A DNA stretch of 64,000 nt from Kribbella sp. NBC_00382 (lineage in GTDB: Bacteria > Actinomycetota > Actinomycetes > Propionibacteriales > Kribbellaceae). This document shows, in pieces, positions 52,131 through 61,890 of this stretch. The notes beneath the pieces are model-generated. The model was not told the origin of the DNA and made no database searches. It saw only the letters and a list, made by a program, of their open reading frames with translations. The translations under genes were made by a program, and so were the position numbers. Location of the stretch: positions 992,001 through 1,056,000 of the forward strand of contig NZ_CP107954.1 in assembly GCF_036067295.1 (NCBI RefSeq). The letters are read 5' to 3'. Position 1 is the first letter of the stretch, and the number at the start of each line of letters is the position of its first letter.

Positions 52131-52460
52131 TTACAGGCCGCCGACGCTCCAGAAGAGGTTGACGCTGCCCTGGCCGCCGGAGCGGATCACGGTGTTGCGG
52201 CCGGTGCAGTTGGTGCCGGACCAGATCCGCTGGTCCAGGTTCGACTCGTTGTCCACGTGGTCGACGTACTGGGACAGCCGCACACACTGGCCGGGATTCA
52301 CCGGCAAGAGGTCGAACACGAGATTGCCCTGGTTGTACCCGCAGACGCGACCCGGCGCGCACGCATTGACGGTCGAGGTCGAGGCCGAGGCGGCCTGGGT
52401 GGACAAGGCGGTCAGCAGCAGTACCGAGGCTGCGAGGGCTCCTGCGATTCGTTTGCTCAT
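52131..52460 (-). CDS. secreted peptidase inhibitor (I36/SMPI-like)
   Basis: A 109-residue exported protein: signal peptide RIAGALAASVLLLTALSTQA then mature CAPGRVCGYNQGNLVF, QCVRLSQYVDHVDNESNL and GTNCTGRNTVI, with four Cys likely forming two disulfides. The pattern matches the Streptomyces metalloproteinase inhibitor (I36) family. ATG 52460 gives a proper signal peptide; the frame opens upstream at 52478. Confidence 0.8.
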   Translation of the reverse strand: MSKRIAGALAASVLLLTALSTQAASASTSTVNACAPGRVCGYNQGNLVFDLLPVNPGQCVRLSQYVDHVDNESNLDQRIWSGTNCTGRNTVIRSGGQGSVNLFWSVGGL

Positions 52461-52515
52461 GCCAGCGAACGTAGCCACCGTGACCGGCCCAGCACGAACA
52501 GTTAGACGAGCACGG

Positions 52516-53172
52516 CTACCGAAGCGCGGGATGGTCTGCGATGACCGTGTAGCTCCCGGGGTCGATCTCAGTGAAACCAGCGTCCTGTACTACGGGAAGC
52601 CCACTGGCCATCAAGTCTTTCCACAAGGCCGGTGTGGCAGTCCGGACGGCCAGGCGGAACCCGTCCTCCTGCCACGCTTTCCGATCGGCATCCGAGAGCT
52701 CGAACCACGCCAGATGCACCCCGTGACCGACCTGGGCCATCGTCTTGCCGGTGGACATGGTGAGCCCGGGGTTCACCCAGATCACTGGCGCGCCATGCTC
52801 AGGTACGGGCAGCTCCTCTGGGTCCTCCAGGTCCGTCCCGGTGACCTGCAGCTTGGCCAGGTCCTTGGGCACCTCATCGAGCGGTACCGGCGGAAACACC
52901 CGTACTACGGCCGTCCCACCCGTCACCGTGATCCCCGGCAGCGCCTCCGCCCTGCGCCACTCGGCACCCCGCGCCCGGCGGACCACCTTCCGGATCCGCG
53001 CGTCCTGCCAGCCGCGCATCGCCTCGGCCCACTCCCCCTCGCCAACCGACCGCTCATCCGCCAGGATCGCCAGCACCGCCCGCGCCGCCGTCTCCAGCGC
53101 ATCCGTCTGCCCAGGCCGCTCCACCTTCTCCACCTGCAGCACCAGCGTCAACACATACTCTTCAGAACTCAC
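52516..53172 (-). CDS. peptidyl-tRNA hydrolase 2-type protein
   Basis: A 218-residue protein whose C-terminal ~110 residues match Pth2: PVIWVNPGLTMSTGKTMAQVGHGVHLAWF (the K..AQ..HG catalytic stretch), LAVRTATPALWKDLMASGLPVVQDAGFTEIDPGSYTVIA. The N-terminal ~90 residues are an extra helical domain found in actinobacterial members. Expected to free peptides from stalled peptidyl-tRNA, complementing Pth1. Divergent from thyA by about 50 bp. Confidence 0.82.
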   Translation of the reverse strand: MSSEEYVLTLVLQVEKVERPGQTDALETAARAVLAILADERSVGEGEWAEAMRGWQDARIRKVVRRARGAEWRRAEALPGITVTGGTAVVRVFPPVPLDEVPKDLAKLQVTGTDLEDPEELPVPEHGAPVIWVNPGLTMSTGKTMAQVGHGVHLAWFELSDADRKAWQEDGFRLAVRTATPALWKDLMASGLPVVQDAGFTEIDPGSYTVIADHPALR

Positions 53173-53221
53173 TCGCCGAGTCTGTCAGGTCACCAACTTC
53201 GAGGCCTGTTAGTTTGGCGGC

Positions 53222-54013
53222 ATGCGGCAGTATCTGGAGCTTCTCGACCACGTTCTCACCACCGGCGTCGAGAAGGGCGACCGCACCGGCACCGGCACGC
53301 TCAGCGTCTTCGGCTACCAGTCGCGCTACGACCTCACCCAGGGCTTCCCCGCGGTGACGACCAAGAAGCTGCACCTGCGCTCGGTGATCGGTGAGCTGAT
53401 CTGGTTCCTGAGCGGCTCGACCAACATCAAGTGGCTGCACGAGAACAACATCTCGATCTGGGACGAGTGGGCCGACGCCGACGGCGAGCTGGGCCCGGTC
53501 TACGGCTACCAGTGGCGCTCCTGGCCGACCCCGGACGGCCGGCACATCGACCAGATCTCCGCGCTGATCGAGTCGATCAAGACCAACCCGAACTCCCGCC
53601 GGCACATTGTCAGCGCCTGGAACGTCGCGGACGTCGACGGGATGGCATTGCCGCCCTGCCACACGATGTTCCAGTTCTACGTTGCCGACGGCAAGTTGTC
53701 CTGCCAGCTGTACCAGCGCTCGGCCGACATCTTCCTCGGCGTCCCGTTCAACATCGCTTCGTACGCCCTGTTGACGCACATGGTCGCCCAGCAGACCGGT
53801 CTCGAGGTCGGCGACTTCGTCCACACCCTCGGCGACGCGCACCTCTACCTGAACCACCTCGACCAGGCCAAGCTCCAGCTCACCCGCGAGCCCCGCCCGC
53901 TACCGACGCTGCGGCTGGCCAAGCGCGACTCCATCGACTCGTACGAGATCGCGGACGTCGTACTCGACGGCTACGACCCGCACCCCGGGATCAAGGCGCC
54001 GATCGCGGTATGA
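53222..54013 (+). CDS. thyA: thymidylate synthase
   Basis: A 263-residue ThyA, converting dUMP to dTMP with methylene-tetrahydrofolate. The active-site motif is [12 protein letters not shown], with the [32 protein letters not shown] and HLYLNHLDQ segments conserved. Full length. It overlaps folA by ATGA, the classic thyA-folA operon that regenerates the dihydrofolate ThyA makes. Confidence 0.97.
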   Translation: MRQYLELLDHVLTTGVEKGDRTGTGTLSVFGYQSRYDLTQGFPAVTTKKLHLRSVIGELIWFLSGSTNIKWLHENNISIWDEWADADGELGPVYGYQWRSWPTPDGRHIDQISALIESIKTNPNSRRHIVSAWNVADVDGMALPPCHTMFQFYVADGKLSCQLYQRSADIFLGVPFNIASYALLTHMVAQQTGLEVGDFVHTLGDAHLYLNHLDQAKLQLTREPRPLPTLRLAKRDSIDSYEIADVVLDGYDPHPGIKAPIAV

Positions 54014-54468
54014 CCGTCATCCTGATCGCCGCGGTCGGTGCCAATGGCGTGATCGGGCGGGACAACGATCTGCCCTGGCGGATTCGTGAGGATCTGCAGC
54101 ATTTCAAGGCGTTGACGCTCGGGCATACGTTGGTGATGGGCCGTAAGACCTACGACTCCATCGGCCGGCCGTTGCCTGGTCGGCGTACTGTCGTCGTCAC
54201 CCGGCAGCTCGACTGGGCCGTCGACGGTGTCGAGGTCACGCACGACCTGGACGTTGCCCTGAAGCTTGCTGATGGCAACGACCTGTACGTGGCCGGCGGT
54301 GGGGAGATCTACCGCCAGGCGCTCCCGTACGCCGACCGCCTGGAACTGACCGAGGTCGACCAGTCCCCCGACGGCGACGTCACCTTCCCCACCTTCGACC
54401 GCACCGACTGGCGCGAAACCGCCCGAATCCAGCACGACGGTTTCGCGTTCGTCACCTACGTTCGCTAG
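54010..54468 (+). CDS. folA: dihydrofolate reductase
   Basis: A 152-residue [81 protein letters not shown]. All substrate and NADPH-binding motifs are standard. Its stop region overlaps the convergent glycosidase gene by 4 bp. Confidence 0.97.
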   Translation: MTVILIAAVGANGVIGRDNDLPWRIREDLQHFKALTLGHTLVMGRKTYDSIGRPLPGRRTVVVTRQLDWAVDGVEVTHDLDVALKLADGNDLYVAGGGEIYRQALPYADRLELTEVDQSPDGDVTFPTFDRTDWRETARIQHDGFAFVTYVR

Positions 54469-56024
54469 TTGTTTCGCGGGTCGGTCGTGCTCTCGGCCTT
54501 GTAGGAGTTGTACTCCGGCTTGGGAGTGCCTTCTGTGGTGAGCAGGTCCAGCGCCTGACCCGTATGGGAGGCGATGGTGGACTGGTTGGAGAGCCAGACG
54601 TTGTGGGTGCGGAGCATGGCGAACATGGCGTGCACGTAGAAGTCGGTCCAGGCCTGGCTCTCATTGCCCGGCCAGGTGAGGTCGATCGTGTCGTTCCACT
54701 CACTGTCGGCCAGCTTGAGTTCGTCGGCGATCGGGTAGCCCTGGTCGGTGAGGCCGGCGAACGCGCTGTTCACGTAGGCCTGTAGGTCGTCGTAGAAGTT
54801 GCCCCAGGCATCGATCGCCGCCTGGGCGTGCGCCTGGGTGTCGTTCTCGGTCGGCGTCACCAGGTACGTGTGGGTGGAGATGAAGTCGGGCAGCCAGTCG
54901 CGGTTCTGCGCGTGGGCGAGATAGTCGGCCTTGGTGGCAGCGAGCCAGACCTTCAACTCCGCAAGACTCGGCGCGTCACTGGCGGACCAGCCAGGTCCGC
55001 CGACGTAGATCTGGTGGCCGAGCGTCCGGGCATACGCCTTCAGCGTGGGCACGTTCACCCAGAGCTGGTCGTGGTACTGCTGCCCGGTCAGCCCGCAGTA
55101 GTGGTCCGGCTCGTTGCCCATCTCATAGAGGTTGACCCGACTTCCGGCGGTCCGGATGATCCACTGCTGCCAGGCGAGCGACCAGGGGTCGGGCGCTGTC
55201 GCGCACTGCTGGTCCCAGATCGGTGGCAGGCCGACTAGCGGTTCGGCGCCGAGGCGGCGGATCCCGTCGATGGCGGCGTTGAACTGCGCCTCTGTCTGAC
55301 AGTCAGTAGGGCGCAACTCGCACGGCGGCTTCCACATCTGCCACTTGATCACCCGGATCTTGGCAGCGGTCACATTGGCTGCTGCGGTCGCGTTGCTGAT
55401 CGCAGTACCGCCGTCCATGTCCCAGGCGCCGATATGCGAGCCGTAGATGAGGTTCTGCCCATCGAAGAGTGAACCGCGCGGGTCAGTCTTGGTCCAGCTC
55501 GCATCGTCCAGGTACACCCGCCCGTCCCAGCCCCGGCTGTCGAACTCGAGGCCCAGGTGGTGGATGTCCGGTACCGCCGGTACCCGCCAAGTGAGAGTGG
55601 TCCACGAACCCGGGGTCAGCCTCGACCAGGGCCCGAAGTGCTCCACGTACGCCTTGTCTGTCACGTACGGCTTCACCTGGAGCAGCCTGGCGCTCCTGGG
55701 CGTATAGAGGTGGTAGGTCACCAGCGAGCCGACCGTCAGCCCCGGCAGCCGCGAAGGCGACCTGAACCCTGGGTACTCGCGTCCCTCCACCGACAGAGCC
55801 AATGAGCGTGCGCCGCTGAGGGCGACCGCGGTGGAGCTGGTCGGATCGTCTCCACCCCAGTCAACGCTCCAGCCCTGGGCTGTGCCGTCCTCCCAGTCAT
55901 AGCCCTGGGTCGCTGCGGCCTGTACCGCTCCCCCACCGGCTGCGGTCCCAAGTACCGCGATCAGTGTTCCTATGAGTACGAGTGTGAACAAACGCCTGTT
56001 CACTCCACGCTGTAACCGTTGCAT
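54465..56024 (-). CDS. secreted clan GH-A-like glycoside hydrolase
   Basis: A 519-residue exported protein. A Sec signal (RRLFTLVLIGTLIAVLGTAAG, cleavage near VQA-A) is followed by a ~150-residue beta-sandwich (CBM-like: YDWEDGTAQGWSVDWGG) and a TIM-barrel domain with YEMGNEPDHYC (acid/base Glu of the NEP motif) and ELKLADSEWNDT (nucleophile candidate). Substrate unknown, likely plant polysaccharide. GAGGGGGG precedes ATG 56024. Ends convergent with folA. Confidence 0.78.
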   Translation of the reverse strand: MQRLQRGVNRRLFTLVLIGTLIAVLGTAAGGGAVQAAATQGYDWEDGTAQGWSVDWGGDDPTSSTAVALSGARSLALSVEGREYPGFRSPSRLPGLTVGSLVTYHLYTPRSARLLQVKPYVTDKAYVEHFGPWSRLTPGSWTTLTWRVPAVPDIHHLGLEFDSRGWDGRVYLDDASWTKTDPRGSLFDGQNLIYGSHIGAWDMDGGTAISNATAAANVTAAKIRVIKWQMWKPPCELRPTDCQTEAQFNAAIDGIRRLGAEPLVGLPPIWDQQCATAPDPWSLAWQQWIIRTAGSRVNLYEMGNEPDHYCGLTGQQYHDQLWVNVPTLKAYARTLGHQIYVGGPGWSASDAPSLAELKVWLAATKADYLAHAQNRDWLPDFISTHTYLVTPTENDTQAHAQAAIDAWGNFYDDLQAYVNSAFAGLTDQGYPIADELKLADSEWNDTIDLTWPGNESQAWTDFYVHAMFAMLRTHNVWLSNQSTIASHTGQALDLLTTEGTPKPEYNSYKAESTTDPRNN

Positions 56025-56144
56025 CGAGGCCCCCCTCGGTCAGTCACCGATTCTGGGTGGCTGGTAGTTCTCTGGCAATGGGTCGGGTCACGGATCGGGG
56101 AAGGTTCCCCGCAGATGACCGGGAACCGCGTAGATTGTGTGCGC

Positions 56145-56161
56145 GTCACGGAGTGTGTGAC
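56145..56161. promoter_or_regulatory. inverted repeat before the TelA-PknG operon
   Basis: GTCAC, seven bases, GTGAC, about 50 bp before the telA ATG and after a TAGATT (-10-like, 56131-56136). Possible operator or 5' hairpin. Confidence 0.35.
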
Positions 56162-56209
56162 AGGGGAAGCGGGCTGGAGGCTCGCGGTAGGCCACCGAGG
56201 GGAACGACG

Positions 56210-57478
56210 ATGACCGAAGCTGACAACACCCAGGGCGCCGCAGCAGCACAGCAGGCTGCGGCAGCACCGGCTATCTCGCCGCTGCAACCGCCTACTGCGA
56301 CCGCACCTGGGCTGATACTAACCGCGCCGGCGCCAACACAGCCAGTAGCGGCCACCGCCGCGCCGAGCCTGGCTCCGGCGGTCGATCCGGCCGCGCTGCC
56401 CGGCCTGGACTCGAAGGTCGACTCCTTCCTGACCTCGCTGATGACCGCCGCGCCGCGGTCACCGGAGTTCGCCCAGAAGGCCGGCGACGTCCGCAGCATG
56501 GGCGACGTCGACATCCGGCACGCCGCGGAGAGCTCGAACCGGCTGCTGCAGTCGCCGGTCAAGGCGCTGACCAGCGGCGGCCTGGCCGAGGGCTCGACGG
56601 TGGGCAAGACGCTGCTGGAGCTCCGCCGTACGGTCGAGAACCTGGACCCGAAGGAAGCCACCGGGCCGAAGAAGCTGCTCGGGATGATCCCGTTCGGGGA
56701 CAAGATCGAGGACTACTTCCGCAAATACCAGAGCGCCCAGAGCCACCTCGAGGGCATCCTGCACTCGCTCCGCAACGGCCAGGACGAGCTCGGCAAGGAC
56801 AACGCCGCGCTGAACCTGGAGAAGCAGCAGCTCTGGGACGCGATGGGCCGGCTGAACCAGTACGTCTACGTCGCCGAGCGGCTCGACGCGCGGCTGTCGG
56901 CGACCATCGCCGAGCTGGAGCTGTCCGACCCGGACAAGGCCCGGGCGCTGCGCGAGGACGTCTTGTTCTACGTCCGCCAGAAGCACCAGGACCTGCTCGT
57001 CCAGCTGGCCGTGTCGATCCAGAACTACCTGGCCATCGACATCGTGATCAAGAACAACATCGAGCTGATCAAGGGTGTCGACCGAGCCTCGACGACGACG
57101 GTCTCGGCACTGCGGACCGCGGTCATCGTGGCGCAGGCGCTGGGCAACCAGAAGCTGGTGCTCGACCAGATCACCGCGCTGAACACGACCACCAGCGGGA
57201 TGATCGAGCGCACCTCGCAGATGCTGCGGGACAACTCGGTCGCGATCCAGCAGCAGGCGGCGTCGGCGACCATCGGGCTGCCGCAGCTGCAGGCGGCGTT
57301 CGCCAACATCTACGCCACGATGGACGCGATCGACACCTTCAAGAGCGAGGCGCTGGACAACATGGCGGCCACCATCGGCACGCTCGAGGGCGAGGTGACC
57401 AAGTCCCGCAGCTACCTGGACCGAGTCGCAAAGCAGGACCAGCGCGTCGTCTCGGGCACGCTCGACCTCGGCCGCTGA
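56210..57478 (+). CDS. TelA-family toxic anion resistance protein
   Basis: A 422-residue cytosolic TelA/KlaA homologue. After an Ala/Pro-rich N-terminus come the family signatures KVDSFLTSLMTAAPRSPEF, TVGKTLLELRRTVENLDP, LLGMIPFGDKIEDYFRKYQSAQSHLEGIL and a long helical body. In tellurite-resistance loci TelA interacts with XpaC-like proteins; the next gene is XpaC-like. First gene of a seven-gene operon ending in pknG. ATG 56210 has GAGGGG upstream. Confidence 0.9.
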   Translation: MTEADNTQGAAAAQQAAAAPAISPLQPPTATAPGLILTAPAPTQPVAATAAPSLAPAVDPAALPGLDSKVDSFLTSLMTAAPRSPEFAQKAGDVRSMGDVDIRHAAESSNRLLQSPVKALTSGGLAEGSTVGKTLLELRRTVENLDPKEATGPKKLLGMIPFGDKIEDYFRKYQSAQSHLEGILHSLRNGQDELGKDNAALNLEKQQLWDAMGRLNQYVYVAERLDARLSATIAELELSDPDKARALREDVLFYVRQKHQDLLVQLAVSIQNYLAIDIVIKNNIELIKGVDRASTTTVSALRTAVIVAQALGNQKLVLDQITALNTTTSGMIERTSQMLRDNSVAIQQQAASATIGLPQLQAAFANIYATMDAIDTFKSEALDNMAATIGTLEGEVTKSRSYLDRVAKQDQRVVSGTLDLGR

Positions 57479-57570
57479 CCACCAGTACACACAGCAGGTA
57501 CGCCGGAAGCGGCCGGCCGGGGACTTGACCCGGTCCGGCCCTGGGGACCACAGGAGCGGGGAACGACTGC

Positions 57571-58167
57571 ATGGCATTGGGTGACTTCTTTGCGCGGCTC
57601 ACAGGCCGCAAGGCGGAGCCCGAGCCTGCCCCGATCCCCCGCGCACCCACCAACGACGACCTGTTGCAGTCGCTGGTCCGGGTCGAGCAACTGGTCGCGG
57701 ACGGCGCCGTACCGGCCGTAGTGGCGTCCCGGGTCAACCGGGTGGTCAGGATCGTGCGGGAGACCATCCCGCGGCTGGGCAACCTCGGCGGCAGCGCCCA
57801 GGCGTACTCCGTGATGGCCACCGCGACGGACTACCTGCCGGAGGCGATCGGCGGGTACCTCCGACTGCCACGGCAGTGGGCGGACAGCCGGCCGGTGGAT
57901 CGCGGGAAGACGTCGCTGATGATCCTGATCGACCAGCTGGACCTCTTGGGGTCGACGATGGACAAGGTGTTCGACGCGGTGAACCGGGCGGACGCGGCGG
58001 CGCTGATCGCCCATGGCCGGTTCCTGCAGGAGAAGTTCGGCACCGGGTCGACGGGTGGCAGTCTCGCTCTCGGCCCGACGGAATCAACACCGGCACCGGA
58101 TCCGGGTCCACCGCAACCACCGGGGGCGGGTCCGCTGCAACCACCACCAGGACGAGGAGGAGCATGA
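57571..58167 (+). CDS. XpaC-like protein in the PknG operon
   Basis: A 198-residue protein: NDDLLQSLVRVEQLVADGAVPAVVASRVNRVVRIVRETI and YLPEAIGGYLRLPRQWADSR, a helical pattern like XpaC proteins that partner TelA. The C-terminal 40 residues are Pro/Gly-rich and disordered. It overlaps the AAA+ gene by ATGA. Molecular role unknown. Confidence 0.72.
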   Translation: MALGDFFARLTGRKAEPEPAPIPRAPTNDDLLQSLVRVEQLVADGAVPAVVASRVNRVVRIVRETIPRLGNLGGSAQAYSVMATATDYLPEAIGGYLRLPRQWADSRPVDRGKTSLMILIDQLDLLGSTMDKVFDAVNRADAAALIAHGRFLQEKFGTGSTGGSLALGPTESTPAPDPGPPQPPGAGPLQPPPGRGGA

Positions 58168-59576
58168 CCGGCGCGGGGGGTACTTCGCTGCAGGACGCAC
58201 TGTCCGGCCTGCTGGCCGTCGCTACGCGTGCCGGCGTTGCTGAGTCGGTGGCTCGCGCCGAGGCGCTGTCACTGGCCGCTGCTCTCGCTGAGTCGGCACC
58301 GGGTGCTTCTGCTGACTGGGCTGCGGTGACGCCGGGTTTCGGCACCCAGGACTTCTTCGACGCAGCGGTACGCGGCCGCCGCTGGCGTGGCGCACCTACT
58401 GCCGTACTGACTGACCTGGTTGCGCAGGGGTCTGCTGAGAAGGTGCCGTACGCCGAGGCGCTGGCTGAGGTGGCTTCGGCGGCTTGCAGTCTTGGTGAGC
58501 CGACCATGCGGGTCATCGGCAACGCATCGGTGGCGGCTGCCGCTCAGTTGCAGGCAGCAGGCGCACGGCAGCAAGTACAGGTCGGTGCCACTCCAACTAC
58601 GGCTGCTCCCGCTGTAGAGGCGAAGCCTGCGGTGGAAGAAAAGCCTGCTGAGCCTGAACGAACTGTTGAAGAGTTGCTTGCTGAGCTTGATGAGCTGACT
58701 GGGTTGGCGAAGGTCAAGCGGGAGGTGCATCGGCAGGTTGCTGTGTTGCGGGTGGAGAAGTTGCGGGTCGAGGCGGGGCTGAAGAGTCCGACGATCACCC
58801 GGCACCTCGTGTTCACCGGCAACCCCGGCACCGGCAAGACGACCGTGGCTCGGCTCGTGAGTGGGATTTACAAGGCGCTTGGGCTGCTCTCCAAGGGGCA
58901 GCTGATCGAGGTCGACCGGTCTGAGCTGGTGGCCGGGTATTTGGGGCAGACGGCAACCAAGACCGCCGAGGTGGTCGCGTCGGCGGTCGGTGGCGTGCTG
59001 TTCATCGACGAGGCCTACAGCTTGACCGCTGGTGAGTTGGGCGCCGATCAGTACGGGCGTGAGGCTGTGGACACGTTGGTGAAGGAGATGGAGGACCGGC
59101 GGGACGATCTGGTCGTCATCGTGGCCGGCTACCCCGAGCCGATGGAGGACTTCATCGCGGCGAACCCCGGGCTGGCGAGCCGGTTCCGGACCACGATCGC
59201 GTTCGAGGACTACACCGACGACGAGCTGACCGACATCCTGACCGGCCTGGCCGAGGGCGCCGACTACGAGCTGACGGCGAACGCGCTGGACGAGTTCAAG
59301 GTGATCCTCGCGTCGACCCGGCGGGACCGTTCGTTCGGCAACGGCCGGTTCGCCCGCAACATGCTGGAGGCCGCGATCGGCCGGCACGCCTGGCGGCTGC
59401 GCGACGTGACGGCACCGACCACCGAGCAATTGCGTCAGATCCTCGCCGAGGACCTGACCGACGAAGAGCCGGAGACAGCGGTACCGGACAAGCCGGCCGT
59501 CGCGGCAGAGCTGGACAGCGCAGTACCGGAGCAGCCCGTAGTACCGGATGAGGACGAGCAAGGAGAGACGGCGTGA
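58164..59576 (+). CDS. CbbX/CfxQ-like AAA+ ATPase
   Basis: A 470-residue protein: an N-terminal helical region (1-165), a linker rich in Ala/Pro/Glu, then a CbbX-type AAA+ module with GNPGTGKT (219-226), GYLGQTA (258-264), VLFIDEAYSL (278-287) and an NPGLASRFRTTI arginine-finger region. Relatives remodel rubisco, act in type VII secretion (EccA) or in metal/tellurite stress. Here it likely remodels a neighbour in this operon (TelA, GlnX or PknG). Overlaps glnX by GTGA. The C-terminal 40 residues are acidic and disordered. Confidence 0.88.
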   Translation: MTGAGGTSLQDALSGLLAVATRAGVAESVARAEALSLAAALAESAPGASADWAAVTPGFGTQDFFDAAVRGRRWRGAPTAVLTDLVAQGSAEKVPYAEALAEVASAACSLGEPTMRVIGNASVAAAAQLQAAGARQQVQVGATPTTAAPAVEAKPAVEEKPAEPERTVEELLAELDELTGLAKVKREVHRQVAVLRVEKLRVEAGLKSPTITRHLVFTGNPGTGKTTVARLVSGIYKALGLLSKGQLIEVDRSELVAGYLGQTATKTAEVVASAVGGVLFIDEAYSLTAGELGADQYGREAVDTLVKEMEDRRDDLVVIVAGYPEPMEDFIAANPGLASRFRTTIAFEDYTDDELTDILTGLAEGADYELTANALDEFKVILASTRRDRSFGNGRFARNMLEAAIGRHAWRLRDVTAPTTEQLRQILAEDLTDEEPETAVPDKPAVAAELDSAVPEQPVVPDEDEQGETA

Positions 59577-60901
59577 CACAGACAGCCAGTGCGCCACCCG
59601 CGACCAGGTCGCCGGTGGTCCCGCAGGCCGCGGCGCCGGGTCTGCCGACGCCGCCGCCGGTCCAGCGGCAGCAGCTCGGCCGGGTCGCCCAGCTCTTCGA
59701 GGGCACGCCCGGCCGGATGCGCGCGATGCTCATCCTGGCCGCCGTGTTCAGCGTCGTCTTCGGGCTGACCGCCGCGCAGGGCTTCAACCAGTCCGACGGC
59801 GCGCTCGGCCGGGCCGAGGCGAACACTGCCCAGCTGGTCCGGATCCAGGCGATCCACACCAACCTGGTCAGCGCGAACGCCGACGCCACCAACGCCTTCC
59901 TGGTCGGTGGCCTGGAGCCGCCGGCCCAGCGCCAGCACTTCACCGACGCGATGACGAACGCCGCCAAGCTGATCTCCGAGGCCGCGACCGCCCAGCCCGC
60001 CGACCAGCAGGCACTGGGCGAGCTCAACGTCACCCTGCTCACGTACCAAGGTCTGATCGAGCAGGCGCGGGCCAACAACCGCCAGGGCCTGCCGTTGGGT
60101 TCGCAGTACCTGAAGGACGCCAGCGCAACCCTGCAGGACGACTCACTGCCGCTGCTGAACGCACTGGTCACCGCCAACCAGGACCGGGTCGACACCGAGT
60201 TCAACGGCGTCAACCTGGGCAACATCTGGATGCTCACCGGAGGGCTGCTCTCCTTCGCGGTCCTGCTCTTCGCCCTGTGGTGGCTGGCCAAGCGCACCCA
60301 CCGCTGGGTGAACGTACCGGTCGCAGCCGCCGCAGCCCTGGTACTGCTCACCACGGTCGTCGGCGGCGCCTCCCTCGCGGGTGCGGCCAGCGCGGCCAAG
60401 GACACCAGGAAGAACGCGTACGCCGACACGCTCGCGCTCTCGCAGGCCCGCATCTCGGCGTACGACGCGAAGTCGAACGAGAGCCTGACCCTGATCGCCC
60501 GCGGCTCCGGTACGGCCTTCGAGGTCGCCTGGAAGGAAGCGGCGAACAACACCAGCGACCAGCTCAGGGCCGTCAGCGACACAGCACCCGGCCTCGGCTC
60601 GGCGTGGGACAACTACCGCGAGGTGCACGTCGCCATCCGCAAGAGCGACGACGACGGTTTTTGGGACAAAGCGGTCCACCTGGCCATCGGGTCCGGCAAC
60701 GGGACCTCCAACGCCACGTTCAAGACCTTCGACGACCAGTCGGCCGGCAAGCTGGCCGACTTCAGCGACCAGACCCGGGCCGAGCTGAGCGACGCCCGCG
60801 ACGGGCTGCCGCCGATCGGCTGGCTGGGCCTGCCGATCGGGATCGCCGCCGCCCTGCTCGCCGCCTGGGGATTCTCCCAGCGACTGGAGGAGTACCGATG
60901 A
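59573..60901 (+). CDS. glnX: GlnX-like membrane sensor protein
   Basis: A 442-residue protein with four transmembrane helices and two extracellular domains: TM1 near 52-72, domain 1 to ~215, TM2-TM3 (GLLSFAVLLFALWWLAKRTHRW and AAAALVLLTTVVGG), domain 2 to ~410 and a C-terminal TM4. The order glnX-glnH-pknG matches mycobacteria, where the GlnX partner passes aspartate/glutamate binding by GlnH to PknG. Start GTG 59573, overlapping the AAA+ stop. Confidence 0.85.
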   Translation: MTQTASAPPATRSPVVPQAAAPGLPTPPPVQRQQLGRVAQLFEGTPGRMRAMLILAAVFSVVFGLTAAQGFNQSDGALGRAEANTAQLVRIQAIHTNLVSANADATNAFLVGGLEPPAQRQHFTDAMTNAAKLISEAATAQPADQQALGELNVTLLTYQGLIEQARANNRQGLPLGSQYLKDASATLQDDSLPLLNALVTANQDRVDTEFNGVNLGNIWMLTGGLLSFAVLLFALWWLAKRTHRWVNVPVAAAAALVLLTTVVGGASLAGAASAAKDTRKNAYADTLALSQARISAYDAKSNESLTLIARGSGTAFEVAWKEAANNTSDQLRAVSDTAPGLGSAWDNYREVHVAIRKSDDDGFWDKAVHLAIGSGNGTSNATFKTFDDQSAGKLADFSDQTRAELSDARDGLPPIGWLGLPIGIAAALLAAWGFSQRLEEYR

Positions 60902-61890
60902 ACAAGACCCGCCTGATCGCAGGCTCGCTGGCCCTCCTGTTCGCCGCCACCGCCTGCGGCTCCAGCTCGTACGACGCGACGCCCGTTCCGGCCAAGCCGA
61001 CCCCGGCCCCGGCTACGCCTGCCCCGGCAGCACCGGAGACCTGCAAGAACGCACTGCAGTCGTACGCACCGGACGTCACATTGCCGCCCCCTGGCGCGAT
61101 GCCGGACGGCACCACGATGGCGAAGATCCAGCAGTACGGCCGGCTCGTCGCGGGCGTCTCGGCAGACAGCCTCAACCTCGGCTCGCGGGACCCGATCAGC
61201 GGCAAGATCCAGGGCTTCGACATCGACATGATCAACGCCGTCGCGGACGCCATCTTCGGCGAACCGGCGCCGGGACAGCCGCACAAAGTCGAGCTCCGGG
61301 TGATCTCCAGCCCGCAGCGCCTTCCCGTCCTGCAGGCGCCCCGCAAGGACGGCGCGGTCGACATCGTCGCGCGGAACATGACGATCAACTGCGACCGGTG
61401 GACCAAGATCGCGTTCTCCGCGGAGTACTACCACTCCGGCCAGAAGCTGCTGGTCCAGCGCGACATGAAGGAGCAGTCGCTCAAGCAGTTGAGCGGCAAG
61501 AAGGTCTGCACCCCGACCGGTTCGACCAGCTACACCAACATGCGCAAGGAAAACCCCGACATCATCCCGGTGACCGCCGACACCGACACTGGCTGCCTGG
61601 CGCTGTTCCAGGCCGGCGAGGTCGTCGGTATCTCCGGTGACGACACCGTGCTCGCCGGAGACGTCGCTCAGGACCCCTACGCCCGAGTGACCACGGCCGG
61701 CCAGATCAGCGATGAACCGTACGGCCTCGGCATGAACTCCGGTCAGGTCGACTTCGTGAAGTTCGTCAACGGCGTGCTGGCGAAGATGAAGGCCGATGGC
61801 GATTGGCAGAAGTCGTACGACACGTGGTTCCTCAAGGCGCTCGGCCCCGCGAAGCCGCCGGTGGCCCAATACGGGCGAGTCGCCCCCTGA
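60898..61890 (+). CDS. glnH: GlnH-like amino-acid-binding lipoprotein
   Basis: A 330-residue solute-binding lipoprotein: lipobox FAATAC with Cys ~19, Pro/Ala linker, then the type 3 binding domain (GRLVAGVSADSLNLGSRDPISGKIQGFDIDMINAVADAIFG; DIVARNMTINCDRWTKIAFS; GSTSYTNMR). In mycobacteria GlnH binds Asp/Glu/Asn and activates PknG through GlnX. ATGA overlap with glnX; the following gene overlaps by one base. Confidence 0.9.
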   Translation: MNKTRLIAGSLALLFAATACGSSSYDATPVPAKPTPAPATPAPAAPETCKNALQSYAPDVTLPPPGAMPDGTTMAKIQQYGRLVAGVSADSLNLGSRDPISGKIQGFDIDMINAVADAIFGEPAPGQPHKVELRVISSPQRLPVLQAPRKDGAVDIVARNMTINCDRWTKIAFSAEYYHSGQKLLVQRDMKEQSLKQLSGKKVCTPTGSTSYTNMRKENPDIIPVTADTDTGCLALFQAGEVVGISGDDTVLAGDVAQDPYARVTTAGQISDEPYGLGMNSGQVDFVKFVNGVLAKMKADGDWQKSYDTWFLKALGPAKPPVAQYGRVAP

